A DNA stretch of 64,000 nucleotides, from contig CM055096.1 in assembly GCA_029204225.1 (NCBI GenBank), positions 3,365,617 to 3,429,616 on the forward strand, read 5' to 3'. Below are positions 1 to 10,151 of this stretch, one piece after another. Position 1 is the stretch's first letter; each line of letters starts with the position of its first letter. This DNA comes from Diphasiastrum complanatum. Taxonomy: Eukaryota > Streptophyta > Lycopodiopsida > Lycopodiales > Lycopodiaceae. The translations under genes and the position numbers were made by a program. The notes beneath the pieces are model-generated. The model worked only from the letters and a program-made list of their open reading frames with translations. It was not told where the DNA came from and ran no database searches.

Positions 1-715
1 CAACACCATTAAGACCCACAACTCTACCACCATATTAAAATATCCTTCCATGGCATCACAAAAGATCTAATTATGCCCTTTGATCTTTGGCCAAAACGGA
101 AAGCACATCTAGCATCTTTAACAATGTAGAAAATATTGCATCTACTACATATAGAAGATGTAAACTCAATATGACCTTGTCAAAATCACTTACGTAAGTT
201 AGTTTATTATTTTAGTCCATATAACGGCCATACAACAATAGTTTTCACACGTGGGAACTCATACATATAAGAAAAATAGCATTCTATACACAAGAATCCA
301 CTATATTATCACCAAAATGCAAAATAGATGTAGAACCCAAAGAGATATCTTCCATATGAAATGAATGAGAAAAGAATGAGAGAGATGAAATGCTCCCATG
401 CTTGTAGCCTATTTATAACAGCCATGTGCCTTATTTGGATGCTCTTGCTCAAGCTTATCAACTTATGGAAGGGTTCTAAATCTCTTCCAAACCCTAGGTC
501 TAAAATGATTAGATTCAATGCACATGAATTAGCCAATTACAATAGGTCTATCTGCGACCTTATCAACATGCCTAAGTTGCCAAAGATAGTAAATTCACTA
601 TTCTTAGGCCTTATTAACTTTTGTAAAGTCTATCTCTAAGTTTAGAATGCATATTGCCTCAAAATTGCCAAATAAACTCAACATGAAAAATCTTTAACTT
701 GTTAACAATTTTTCA
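1..715 (-). mobile_element. Copia 3' LTR, cut by the window edge
   Basis: In minus orientation the copia pol remnant at 716-1265 ends in a purine-rich GAGGGAG tract that runs straight into TGAAAAATTG, the expected TG start of a 3' LTR at position 715. The rest down to position 1 has no coding potential and carries an LTR-type CACACGTGG motif near 246. The other LTR end is not visible, so the length is a minimum. The short ORFs here are non-coding in character. Confidence 0.5.
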
Positions 716-1265
716 CACTCCCTCTTCAACTAGTAGCATAGATTTAGATAATATTCCAAGTTGAGTTCTATGTTTCATAAACAAGTCCTTTCCTAATTCG
801 TTGGTAAAGATATCAGAAACACACTCCCTTGATGAGACATGTTGAAGCTCCACCTCCATTTCCATGACTTGTTCTCTCACAAAATGTAAAATTATTTTAA
901 TATGTTTGCTCCTTGCATGAAAGATATGATTACTTGCCAAGCTATGAGCTGAAAGGTTATCGCAAAAGATGATTGGACACTTCTGAAAATCCAGCAAGTT
1001 AAGATCCATTATCATCCTTTTGATCCATAGCATCGCATGAAGTCAAGACTTTGTACTCGGCTTCGGTTGATGATAGAGAGATTGTTGCTTGTTTCTTTGA
1101 CATCCATGAGATAGCTCCATCACCTATAAAAATGGCATGGGCACTTATGGATATTCTATCCATATGATCTCCTACAAAGTTCGAATCTGAAAATCCAAAC
1201 AAGTTAGAAGATGATCCTCTATAAACAATGCCATAGTCTCTAGAACACGAGATGTATCTTAATCA
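716..1265 (-). pseudogene. Copia RNase H, C-terminal remnant
   Basis: Translation on the minus strand gives the end of a Ty1/copia polyprotein. The RNase H motifs are SLSSTEAEYKVLTS (about 1060-1110), then IIFCDNLSAHSLASN, HARSKHIKI, and the closing VSDIFTNELGKDLFMKHR. The reading is broken by a frameshift near 1020 (between MDQK and MLWIKR), so it is inactive. Upstream pol is missing: the coding match stops near 1265, where a plus-strand copia gag begins, so the junction is a head-to-head chimera. It belongs with the LTR at 1-715. Confidence 0.8.
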
Positions 1266-1274
1266 CATTGTATA

Positions 1275-2545
1275 CTTGAATGGTCTTTTTTGGATTCAGA
1301 GTTCCTCTAATAAAACTTTCAAGGATGAGCAAACTCGAGCATATGGACAAAGACAAAGCTCTTGTTGTCAAGGACAAGCACAAAGGGAGGAGCAAGAATC
1401 AATTTTCTCAAGCCTTCATCAAAGACAAAGCAAAGGACAAGAACAAAGATGGAGAAGAGAATGACTCAACTCATCCTTCTCCTTCCAAGACCAAGAAGAA
1501 GAAAGTCAAGTGTTTTTTTTGTGGCAAAAAGGGGCACTATGCCTCTAATTGCCAAGTGTGGGAGGAACCCATATATCTCATTCTTCTCATTCATTCTTAT
1601 GGAAGATATCTCTTTGGGTTTCTACATAAGAAAAAATCAACTCAAACAAGCAAATCTCTCTAATGAGAAAGAAGAAGACTTTATTGCAAGTGATGGAGAA
1701 GGATCCCTCATGGTGTCAAGCTTTTCTTCAACACCCTTTGATAAGGGTGGAGCATGGTACATCGACAATGGTGCTTCATCACATATGTGTTGTTCTAAGA
1801 AGTCTTTTGACTCCATTGTACCTTATGAAGGACTTAAAAGATCTATTTATACAGCAAATGATCATGAGTGCTCTATTGAAGGAATTGGCAATATTCCTCT
1901 AAACTTGCTTCTTCTAAAGTTCTACCACTTTCAAATGTTTTTTTTGTTCCTAAGCTTACAAAGAACTTGATAAGTGTTGGAAAGTTGCTTGATTGTGGTT
2001 TGTGATGTAAAATTCAATGTCAATACTTGCATTATTAAGAAAGGTGATGAGATCCTAGCTCATGGATCTAGATATGGTGGCATTTTCAAGTTAAATCCTT
2101 ATGAAAATGCAATTTTTTGTAAAATTGCTTTTATGTCTAAGGAGGAGTTATGGCATAGGAGGTTGAGACATCCCAACTTCAAATCTATGCTTTCTATGAT
2201 CAAGAATGATAAGGCTTAATACATTCGGATGTTCACGTTTCTTCCTCAAAAAGTATTGGTGGTGCTACTTGTTTTGTTACCTTCATTGATGATTTTACAA
2301 GATATACTTGGTTGTACCTTCTTTCTTCTAAAGCTATGGTGTTTAAACACTTCCTAGTTTTGAGAAATAGTTTTTTTTTTTGAGATGTGATGGAGGAGGT
2401 GAATACATCTTCAATAAGTTCCAAGATTACTGTGAGGTTGAAGGGATCAAGAGAGAATTTTCTTGTGCTTATTCCCCATCACAAAATGGGGTTGCCGAAA
2501 GAAAAAATCGATCTCTATGTGGTCTTCTCTTTTCCTATTATCTTC
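1275..2545 (+). pseudogene. Copia gag-protease-integrase remnant
   Basis: Several frames of one decayed Ty1/copia polyprotein run in order. A lysine-rich gag tail is followed by a CCHC zinc knuckle, CFFCGKKGHYASNC (about 1510-1552). The aspartic protease start is WYIDNGASSHMCC, where the family consensus is DSGAS or DSGCS. The GAG-pre-integrase follows (WHRRLRHPNF, about 2150), then integrase pieces TFIDDFTRYTWLY, CDGGGEYIFNKF and YSPSQNGVAERKNRS (about 2470-2515). Stops and frameshifts break it. RT and RNase H are absent because the match ends in the microsatellite at 2552. Confidence 0.85.
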
Positions 2546-2548
2546 TTG

Positions 2549-2551
<3 letters not shown>

Positions 2552-2622
<71 letters not shown>
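2552..2622. repeat. Compound (TC)n(AC)n microsatellite
   Basis: About 40 bases of TC repeat pass directly into about 30 bases of AC repeat. It lies exactly where the copia integrase remnant ends. Confidence 0.97.
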
Positions 2623-2624
<2 letters not shown>

Positions 2625-3146
2625 CCACACGATCAATTTGGTGAAGCATGTAAAAGGGGCGACAGCTTCGTTACAACATCTAAAGGGGGAGCGACAACCT
2701 GTTGCACCCCCTATAAATGTTATAGCAACATGCACAACCACATGCTAATTGGGTTGGATGTAGTCGTTATTCAAAACATAGAGAGAGAGAATAGAGAGAT
2801 GATTTAGCAATGGAGATGCATCTCGAGAGAGAAATGAACGATAATGAGCAAAATGGAAGCAATCTCAACCCAAGTAGAGCTATGCCCACCCAACCCCCTG
2901 GGGCTTCTACACTAAACCCACAAAATTGCCACATAGCTACCAAAGGCCAACAAAATGAGAATCTGTATACCATGCACAAGACAAAACAATCTGGTGCATC
3001 ATGCTAAAGGAGAGTTGACACTCTATTACAACATCCAAACAAGAGTGCAACTCCTAATTACTATCCATGGGGTGGGGACATCTCCTCGTGTCCTTTTCCT
3101 TCCTTCTAGCAACTTCTTCCTTTGTTTCTCTTCTACTTTCTAGTAA
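2623..3146. other. No gene; two diverged copies of a ~65-bp sequence
   Basis: No convincing coding sequence is seen. Bases 2637-2702 and about 2990-3055 are imperfect copies sharing the pattern TGGTG-AGCATG-TAAA followed by TTACAACATC. The short ORFs across this interval have no family resemblance. Confidence 0.4.
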
Positions 3147-3148
3147 CT

Positions 3149-3192
<44 letters not shown>
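3147..3192. repeat. (TC)n microsatellite
   Basis: An uninterrupted TC run begins a pyrimidine-rich block (3147-3472) upstream of the B12D-like gene. Such CT tracts are common in plant core promoters and 5' leaders, so a promoter role is possible but not shown. Confidence 0.95.
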
Positions 3193-3194
<2 letters not shown>

Positions 3195-3256
3195 ACTCAT
3201 TTTATCCTCCTCGCTCTTTTATTTTCTTTTCTTTGAGGCCTTTTCTCTCTCCCTTG

Positions 3257-3271
3257 CCCCCCCCCCCCCCC
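3257..3271. repeat. Poly-C homopolymer (15 C)
   Basis: Fifteen consecutive C on the plus strand lie within the pyrimidine-rich block upstream of the gene at 3639. Exact length may be unreliable if the assembly used error-prone reads. Confidence 0.9.
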
Positions 3272-3307
3272 TCCCTCTCTTTTCGTTTGCTTCTATCTTC
3301 GAGCAAC

Positions 3308-3389
3308 TTTTCTCTCTCTTCTTTGCCTCCTTAACTACACCCGCTCTCTTTTCTCTCTCTTCTTTGCCTCCTTACCTACACCCGCTCTC
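3308..3389. repeat. 41-bp tandem repeat, two copies
   Basis: The unit beginning TTTTCTCTCTCTTCTTTGCC and ending near ACACCCGCTCTC occurs at 3308-3348 and 3349-3389, with one A/C difference visible. A partial third unit starts at 3390. Confidence 0.85.
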
Positions 3390-3415
3390 TTTTCTCCTTC
3401 TAGTAACTTCTCCCC

Positions 3416-3420
<5 letters not shown>

Positions 3421-3472
<52 letters not shown>
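3421..3472. repeat. Compound (TC)n(AC)n microsatellite
   Basis: The same TC-to-AC arrangement as at 2552-2622. It lies about 170 bases upstream of the likely start codon at 3639. Confidence 0.95.
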
Positions 3473-3473
<1 letters not shown>

Positions 3474-3638
3474 ACACAACACAAACACATGTTCTTCCTT
3501 GTGTATTTGAGAAGGTCCTCATAAACAATCAAAGGGCTAGGCTTGAGGAATTTTATAGCATTCAGCAAATTCATACCTTTTCCTTGGCATAATCTTATTC
3601 TCAAAACCCAATATTTGTGCGAGAACACAGCAAGCACC

Positions 3639-4115
3639 ATGTTTTCCACTAAACTGTACCGAACTGTGGTAGTCCAGAAATTGCACCAGCCAGTGCAGCA
3701 AAGCAAATTACCTCTGCTACTGCAGCAGAAGAATATGTCAGCAGCAACTGGGTCGTCTCAAAAGTCACAAAGAAGGTGCCAGGCTTTAGCTCACTAGTTC
3801 TTCTATTGTAGTTAGATTAGGATCATTGATTGTGTGGAATTTGTATGTAACAGAAGCTGTTTGTTTTGTGAATGCAGATTTTTGTCACCTGGCATGGTGG
3901 CGGTAGCTCCATTGTTGTTCATGGTGGGCACTGCAGTTGGGCTGGGCCTTGTCACAGCATACCGCGAGCTGACAGTGGCACCTGATGTCCTGGTGGATAA
4001 GAAAAAGAGGACAGTACACCTATATGAGATAGATGATCCAGAAACACTGAGCCAGAAAGGGAAGGGGTTTAGGGAGGGTGGGCCACTACGAAAGCTTGCA
4101 AAGCAAAACACCTGA
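3639..4115 (+). CDS. B12D/MLRQ-like small membrane protein, two exons
   Basis: Exon 1 is 3639-3775 and exon 2 is 3878-4115, with a 102-bp GT-AG intron that splits an AG|A arginine codon. The spliced product is 124 residues. Residues 1-46 contain no acidic residue and are rich in K, R, Q and S, as in a mitochondrial presequence. Next comes one hydrophobic segment (VAVAPLLFMVGTAVGLGLV, about residues 53-71), then YRELTVAPDVLVDKKKR and a charged tail. The spacing P-x(n)-AVG-x(n)-R-x(n)-P-x-V-x(3)-K-x(2)-R fits the B12D family, related to the NDUFA4/MLRQ subunit found with respiratory complexes. That assignment is by eye. The start is the first in-frame ATG of exon 1. Another small mitochondrial protein is possible. 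Confidence 0.62.
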
Positions 4116-4918
4116 TGGATTAGTTGATATGATCAAGCATCTGCTATTAGCTGACAACACTACTAGCTCTTTGCACCTTGATGGGCCGTCTTCAATCTGC
4201 TGCTGTTAGCTGAAAATACTAGTAGCTCTTTGCATCCTGATGGATCATGTTCAGAAAGTAAGCCGATCAAACATCTGGGTTTAGGCGAAAATGGTAATAG
4301 CTTTTGACATCCTGCATAGTTCAGAAATTACCATGCATACTCAATATCTGAAACAGCCACGCAGCAAAAGAGCCATAGTAGGTTCATGTCAGATCGTATG
4401 TGAATACAAAGTTACTACTGCAGTGCGAGTAGCCTTGCTCAACAACTAGCTTTCATCTGAGTACGCCAAACTTACTAGAGATCTTTCCCATTTGTTTGCA
4501 TCTATCTAGTCACTTAACAATTTGATCACTGACTAGTTGATTTTCGTTTCAAGAATTTGTATTGTAAGCTAATAATCTTTTGTTGGTAATCAGCACAGCT
4601 CAGTTCTGTAGGGAATATAGCATATGATCAATAGCCACAGATATGCTTGTATTGTATTATCTACTGCCAGTTCCAATCAGCCACTCAACCCTGTTATTTT
4701 TTTATCTTGTATTGCTGGGTGGTAAGTAGAGCATCAAACCCCGGCCTCAATTTATGGCAGAAAACTTCAAACCAAATTTATGAAGTTCATCAATCAAGAT
4801 TAATAATAGCATTGAATCTTGTATGCTCAAGAGACCAACAAAAGTGATATTGCTTTGGAAATTTGGTATGTCATCATTTTGGGCAAAAGATGGCAGTCCA
4901 GCTCATGGTATTAAGTAT
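4116..4918 (+). other. Probable 3'UTR with three diverged repeats, then no gene
   Basis: Between about 4130 and 4320 a motif of the form GATCAA-CATCTG followed by TTAGCTGA, AGCTCTTTG and CATCCTGATGG recurs three times (starting near 4131, 4193 and 4266). It follows the stop codon directly, so it is probably in the 3'UTR. From 4330 to 4918 no gene is seen. Confidence 0.5.
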
Positions 4919-5049
4919 TATGGAAGGAACCGGGCAAAGGCCATTTTGCCCGGTTCGGCTTTCCAAAAAAATTTAGGCTCGGCCCCTCCGGGCCTTGCCC
5001 AAATTTTTTCCTTACCGGGTAGAATGGCTTCTACCCGGCTCCTTCCATT
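4919..5049. mobile_element. Foldback/MITE-like element with ~37-bp inverted repeats
   Basis: The left arm at 4919-4955 starts TATGGAAGGAACCGGGCA. The right arm at 5013-5049 ends CTACCCGGCTCCTTCCAT, its near reverse complement. The arms bracket about 55 bases and would fold into a long GC-rich hairpin. A related right arm, with the perfect palindrome CCATTACGTAATGG, occurs near 39440-39470, so this is a repeat family. No clear target duplication was identified. Confidence 0.65.
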
Positions 5050-6393
5050 GCATAATGGATACTTGAAATTACTGACCAATACAAATGTGCCACGTGGCAG
5101 CTAATACGGGATCCGTACGGACGGGCACAGACAGGCAGAAAAAGAAAAAGCAAAATCTGCCTTTGAAAAAAACGCATGCATTTTTTACCTTTTGATTTAT
5201 TTGAAAATGGGCATAATATGCAACAGGTATCCATTACGTAGAGGAAATAAAATCCTCACCAACACACCTTCTAATGCTAGTTCATGATTGAGTTGGGAAC
5301 ACTTTTATTTTCATAGTTCAAACAAAAAGTGGGAATTATAATTTCTTCTAGTAGCTTTGCTTATATAATAATGAGAATTACATCATCATAAATCTAATTA
5401 CGACGTGGAATTATTATTTTTGGATCATATTCTTGCAACGTATAAGGCATAGAGAGAAGCATTCAATCCATGATAGAGGAGGAGAGGAAAACACACATAA
5501 GAGAGGTAGAGAAAGATGGTTGCATATTCAATAAAGAAAAAATCATTTACAAAGGAAGGGAGACAACCTCCAAAAAGAGGGGTGTCGATCAACAAAAGGC
5601 ATGGGCCTCCAAAGGGTGCAAGTCATGTCCCTTCAAGTGATACTCGTAATTGGAGGGCCTTGAGGAATGGGTTTGCCCCTATTGATATTAATCATCTCAA
5701 ATGTTTAGGGCTCTAACTTGGGCCCTTGAATAATAACAAAAGAGGGTCTTCAATACAATTAAAATAGACCTCTAAACAAAGTTAATTAATAGTTTTTCAA
5801 TGTCTGTAAAAGGGCTCTACACGTCACATAATCATGATGTTGTTGCACATTAGAATCACATTTATATTCATGATTCCAAAAAAAAATGGGAACTAAAATT
5901 CCTTGTAATGACATTATGCATTAATTGTTTAGTCATAGATTTAACTCATATAGGATTTGGTTTGTAGTGGTATTCATGCTAGAGTTATGAAAAGGATCTC
6001 ATAAAAAAAGGATTGTATGTGTACAAGAGCACTTTGTGCATGTCCAATTAAAGTAAAGGCCTTGTTCATTGTATTAAATCGAGCTAGGGAAGGGCACCAA
6101 AAAAATTGAAGAAAGGGCACCAAAAAAATTGAAGAACGAATGACTATTAGGGCAATGTGGATTATAGACTTAGTGTGCTAGAGAGCTACAACAACAACAA
6201 AACAATGCTGCCAAATTTACACTAGTTACTTGCAATGGTTCCTTGACTAGGGGTTAGACATATATGGGTAGTTACAGAGTTCACTAAGGTTGTATAATAT
6301 CATAGTATTGAAAAATAGCATGGAGCCCTTACTCATAACAAGGAAGACTCAAAGGTCACGAGCCACTCTTTTGCTCTCATGGACAGTGTAGGA
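5050..6393. other. Intergenic, no supported gene
   Basis: Bases 5057-5240 share sequence with 39465-39630 (the stretch between the foldback arm and ATCCATTACGTA), so the repeat family extends here. A 66-codon ORF at 5516-5716 is basic (KKKSFTKEGRQPPKRG) but resembles no family known to me. The rest is AT-rich and non-coding. Confidence 0.4.
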
Positions 6394-6398
6394 CTATG

Positions 6399-7247
6399 TG
6401 TTAAAATTAGCAAAAGCTAACTTGATCAAATCTTGTAAATACCATTATGACTAGTACATATCATCATTAGACATGTGTGGAGCCTGTTCTTACGTGTGAA
6501 ATAAATGCATTTATCATTTAGATGAGTCATATAGGTTGTACATACCATTTCATTTGAGATCTAGCGGCTAAAATGGCCAAAATCTAGTTTTCTAGCTATA
6601 TGCCACTTGGCATCATGTTATTGGTAGGAAAAGCTATTTCACATGGATAGGAGTGATCTCACACGTGCCAAGGACTGCTCATATGTGTGAAAACATCAGT
6701 AGTAGGTGAGATCCAACTTGTAGTAGATATTTGTGCAAGTCCCTATAAATTAGGAAAATTGCCTAAAATCAAGGGAGGTGGCTATAAGTTAGGAAACTTG
6801 GTCCATGTGCCATATTGATGATTATTGGTGGATCCTTTGATGAGTAGGCACTCTCACTTGTGCCAAATCAGTTGAGTAAGCATCAGCTCTTGTGTATATA
6901 TGGTGGCTCATTTGGCCATAATTGACAAGAAAGCTAAATCTTGGTTTTGGTGCATTTCTTGAGTAATCTCTCCATTTGTCTTGTGATTTTATGCTTCTAA
7001 TGGTTTCTAAGCTTAGTGTACTTCATTATTTGCTGGTAGTCCGTACTCTGACAGGTATTCACCCATGTGAAACCAGGAAGTACAAGTTTTGATCATATTT
7101 GATTGTTCTTGTTAGATTTATTGATGTAGATTTGATCTAGTGCTATCTAATCTTGTGTAGATTGGTAGATCAATCTAATCTAACACCCAATCACACTTAT
7201 GGATCTGATTTGGATCCATTCTTGGTCCTTTTTGCTGTACTTTCACA
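6399..7247 (+). repeat. 5' LTR of the element with TSD CTATG
   Basis: It starts with TGTTAAAATTAG and ends ACTTTCACA just before the primer site. Its last ~235 bases (7013-7247) match 10890-11124 almost base for base. It carries CACGTG-type motifs (TTACGTGTGA near 6490, CACACGTGCC near 6660). Confidence 0.85.
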
Positions 7248-7260
7248 TGGTATTAGAGCC
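7248..7260 (+). promoter_or_regulatory. Primer binding site (tRNA-iMet type)
   Basis: TGGTATTAGAGCC abuts the CA end of the LTR and differs from the common plant copia site TGGTATCAGAGCC at one base. Confidence 0.85.
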
Positions 7261-8964
7261 AAGTACAAGTGCATTTAAGGCGTTGATCTAAACTATACCC
7301 AAATTGGCAGGTTTTTGGAAACAAGCTAATATTGAGGTAGCAAGGTTGAATGGATTGCTAGAACCATCATATTTGTACCAAATCTTGTTGTGGGCTGCAG
7401 GTGTACTTTCCACACATGTGGGGTCGTACAAGACCTGTTTTGGACAGTAAAATTCAGTTTGGTGCATTTTGAGCTTCATACACCCAATTTTGAGTCAATT
7501 TAGTGCATTTTTCAAGCTTTCACTTGCATTGTTTCTATTCCATTGATTTGTTCTTGGTTTAGATCAATCATATAGATGGATTAAAGCTTGTTTACAGTAC
7601 ATTGAAGTTGATTCTCTGATTTTTTTTAGTGTACATTGAAGTTGAGAGAGAAAGAGTGCTATAAACCAAAGATTAAGGAGTGATTTGCAAGGGGAGAGAT
7701 TGAAATCCATTATACCTTCATTCTAGATTTGTTCAAGAGTGAAAGGGCTGAGTCTAGAAGCATCTAAATGCTAGAAGACACTCTTGGATCAGTCCTCCAA
7801 GTGAAATCTTAGTGAATTTCTAAAGCACAAACACTCATAAAGGCATAATCTACCAATACAAGGTGATAAGAATTGTTGGCAAGTACTAGGAGAAAAATTT
7901 GAGATCCAAGTCACATTGTTCACCCCTACTCAAGTGTGTGAGTGTGTTTTTTGGCTTGAATTGAAGTCATAAAGGTGAGTGAGGCATATGTGTTGTGGTT
8001 GATCCAAAATTTCCAAGAGATCCTTCCTTTGTAGAGGGCAAGAACTAGTAACTCAATTCTTGACTTTGGTGAAAAATTTGTCTTCTTCATTGTGATCAAA
8101 TCTTGCTAAGTGGCATTAGCTCTTTGTAAGCACATATCTTAGTGAGAGAGAAGTATCACATTTTTGGAAATTTGAATTTCATTCCAACTCTAAAGAGGTA
8201 GAGTCATTGGTACTTGGTGGAGTCCAATAGGGGTGAATGAATTCAATTTTTTGAGCAAAATTTTGACATTATATGTATGAAACTCAAATAAGTTCTATTC
8301 AACTTTCTTTGTGAGAGTGTGAGGGTCAAGTTGTGATCCCATTGGGAGTCTAGAACATGGAGGAGTCCATATTTGAGTGTTCATACATGGTTGGGATCTT
8401 TGTGAATCTCTAGATGTCTAAATTTTAAGCTTGGTGAAAAATTATTGACATAGATTGTTATCAAACCATTTCATGTCCATTCCAAATCTCAAGAGTGAGA
8501 TTATTTGGATCAAGAGGGATTCCAAAAGGGGTGATTGGATCTGATCTTTGTGTGTTTGAATCAAGTATACATGTCAAGTTTTTGTGATCTAGTGTAGATC
8601 CTTTTTTTTGTGAAAATTAGTGGTGTAATTTGTTGTCAAATCAAATCAAACTCAATCCAAATCTCAAGAGTGAGATTATTTGGGTCAAGAGTGAATCCAA
8701 AAGAAGTGACTAATTTTGTTTTTCAAGTACAAAACCCATACTTTGTTCAAGAATCTCAAAAGTTGATTGAACTAGTCAAGAGAAAAGAAAAATCTAGGTA
8801 TCAAATCTTTTCAAATCCATTCCAACTCTCAAGAGGAAGATTCATTGGTATTTGTTGAGTCCAATAGGGGTGTTTGGATCTGATTTTTGTGATTTGATAG
8901 ACTCGCTTTTTGTCTTAGTGATCAAAGCAAAGATTAGTTTCCAATTGACTAGGTTGAAAGAGAT
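7261..8964 (+). other. Untranslated leader with ~172-bp periodic repeats
   Basis: No long ORF is present. Diverged copies of a block reading TCCA-TCCAA-TCTCAAGAG, GA-TCATTGG, and TCCAA-AGGGGTG recur near 8180, 8480, 8652 and 8824. Three of the intervals are about 172 bases or a multiple near it. Confidence 0.6.
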
Positions 8965-9093
8965 ATGATTCAAAATTGGTGGTCTAGATCTTGTGTAGAT
9001 CCTTCTAGATTGTTGAATGTGTTCAAATCTAGTTTCTTGAGATTCACAAATTACATTTTGAAAAGTCATATCACTAAGTTTTACTTCCTCATC

Positions 9094-9972
9094 ATGGCAT
9101 CAATAGGTGGCAACGTATTGGAGGCAAGTAAGGATCCTAAATGCAAACTTTGTGGCAAGAGAGATTGTTTTGTCTCAAGATGCTACAAAATGAAGACCAA
9201 TCCATCCAAGGAGAACCAAAGCAAGGGGGGCGAGGTGAAGGATGGAGCTTCAAGTTCAAAGTGCAAAGGCAAGAAAGACAAATCCAAGGAAAGGTGTTTC
9301 CTTTGTGGAAAGATGCATGAGGCTTGGAGTCTCACAAGGACTTACAAGATTTGTCTTCAAAAGTCCATCATCACACATTTCAAACCTTTTGAAGTTTTGC
9401 ATTTGAAAGTGAATTTTTTGGATCAAGATGCAAAGATAAATGTCACTGGGATTTATTTCATGTCCTTGGAAAGCATTTTGCTTAGAACTTTAGAAAAGTT
9501 CAAATTTATTGTTATAATCCAAGAGAAACCAAGAAAGATTAAGGAGGAGCAATCACAAAATGAAAATAGTTTCATTTATGCTCTCATGAAATCTTATGAA
9601 GAATTATTTTGCTTTGAAGAGATTTTTGTATCTCAAAGGTGGATTAAGGCAATACTAGTTGAGTGTGATGCCTTAATAGATAGCAAAGCATGGTTTCCTT
9701 GTAAACTTACATTGAATATGAAGTCAAGGAAATGGAAATGTCTTCATAATGTATTTTTTGTTGGTTTCAATAAGATCATGAATGATGTGTTCATTCATAA
9801 TGTTGAAGATTGTAAATTTTCAATTTTAAAGGCAGGTTGTAAACTTATTATGAGAATAAGTGAAGTATCCAAAGTGGACACTTATATCCATAAGCAAGTA
9901 GTTAGCCTTATTGAGATGGAAATACTTGATTTCAATATTAGAAAAATCATGCCAAGTTGTGGTGATTTTTAA
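9094..9972 (+). CDS. Zinc-knuckle ORF 1 of the 6394-11129 element
   Basis: The likely start is the ATG at 9094 (MASIGGNVLEASKDPKCKLC); the open frame extends back to 8965. The protein is about 292 residues. Near the N terminus is CKLCGKRDCFVSRC, a C-x2-C-x4-C-x4-C array in which the usual CCHC histidine is a cysteine. A lysine-rich stretch follows, then a half knuckle CFLCGKMH. The remaining ~200 residues match no family I recognise. They include FEEIFVSQRWIKAILVECD and DCKFSILKAGCKL, both of which recur in diverged form in the next ORFs. It is probably a nucleic-acid-binding gag-like product. Whether it is translated is unknown. Confidence 0.5.
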   Translation: MASIGGNVLEASKDPKCKLCGKRDCFVSRCYKMKTNPSKENQSKGGEVKDGASSSKCKGKKDKSKERCFLCGKMHEAWSLTRTYKICLQKSIITHFKPFEVLHLKVNFLDQDAKINVTGIYFMSLESILLRTLEKFKFIVIIQEKPRKIKEEQSQNENSFIYALMKSYEELFCFEEIFVSQRWIKAILVECDALIDSKAWFPCKLTLNMKSRKWKCLHNVFFVGFNKIMNDVFIHNVEDCKFSILKAGCKLIMRISEVSKVDTYIHKQVVSLIEMEILDFNIRKIMPSCGDF

Positions 9973-10151
9973 ACTTATGTTTCTAGCATAAGTAATGTTG
10001 ATGATCACATGAAGTACACATTATCCGATCATGTTTGTTGTGATCATTTTGAGACATGGAGGTCTCAGATTTCCATCAAGGAGGAGCACCAAGAAGTGGA
10101 TCTTGAGGAGTCATCTCGAGGTTCAAGTGTGCGGAGAGTCCTTCTCAAGTT

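Noticed and set aside
3067-3510. 147-codon serine/leucine-rich ORF
   Set aside because: It is a translation of CT and CA microsatellites and the poly-C run.
5516-5716. Small basic host protein gene
   Set aside because: The frame is short, has no recognised domain or splice context, and lies in repeat-derived sequence.
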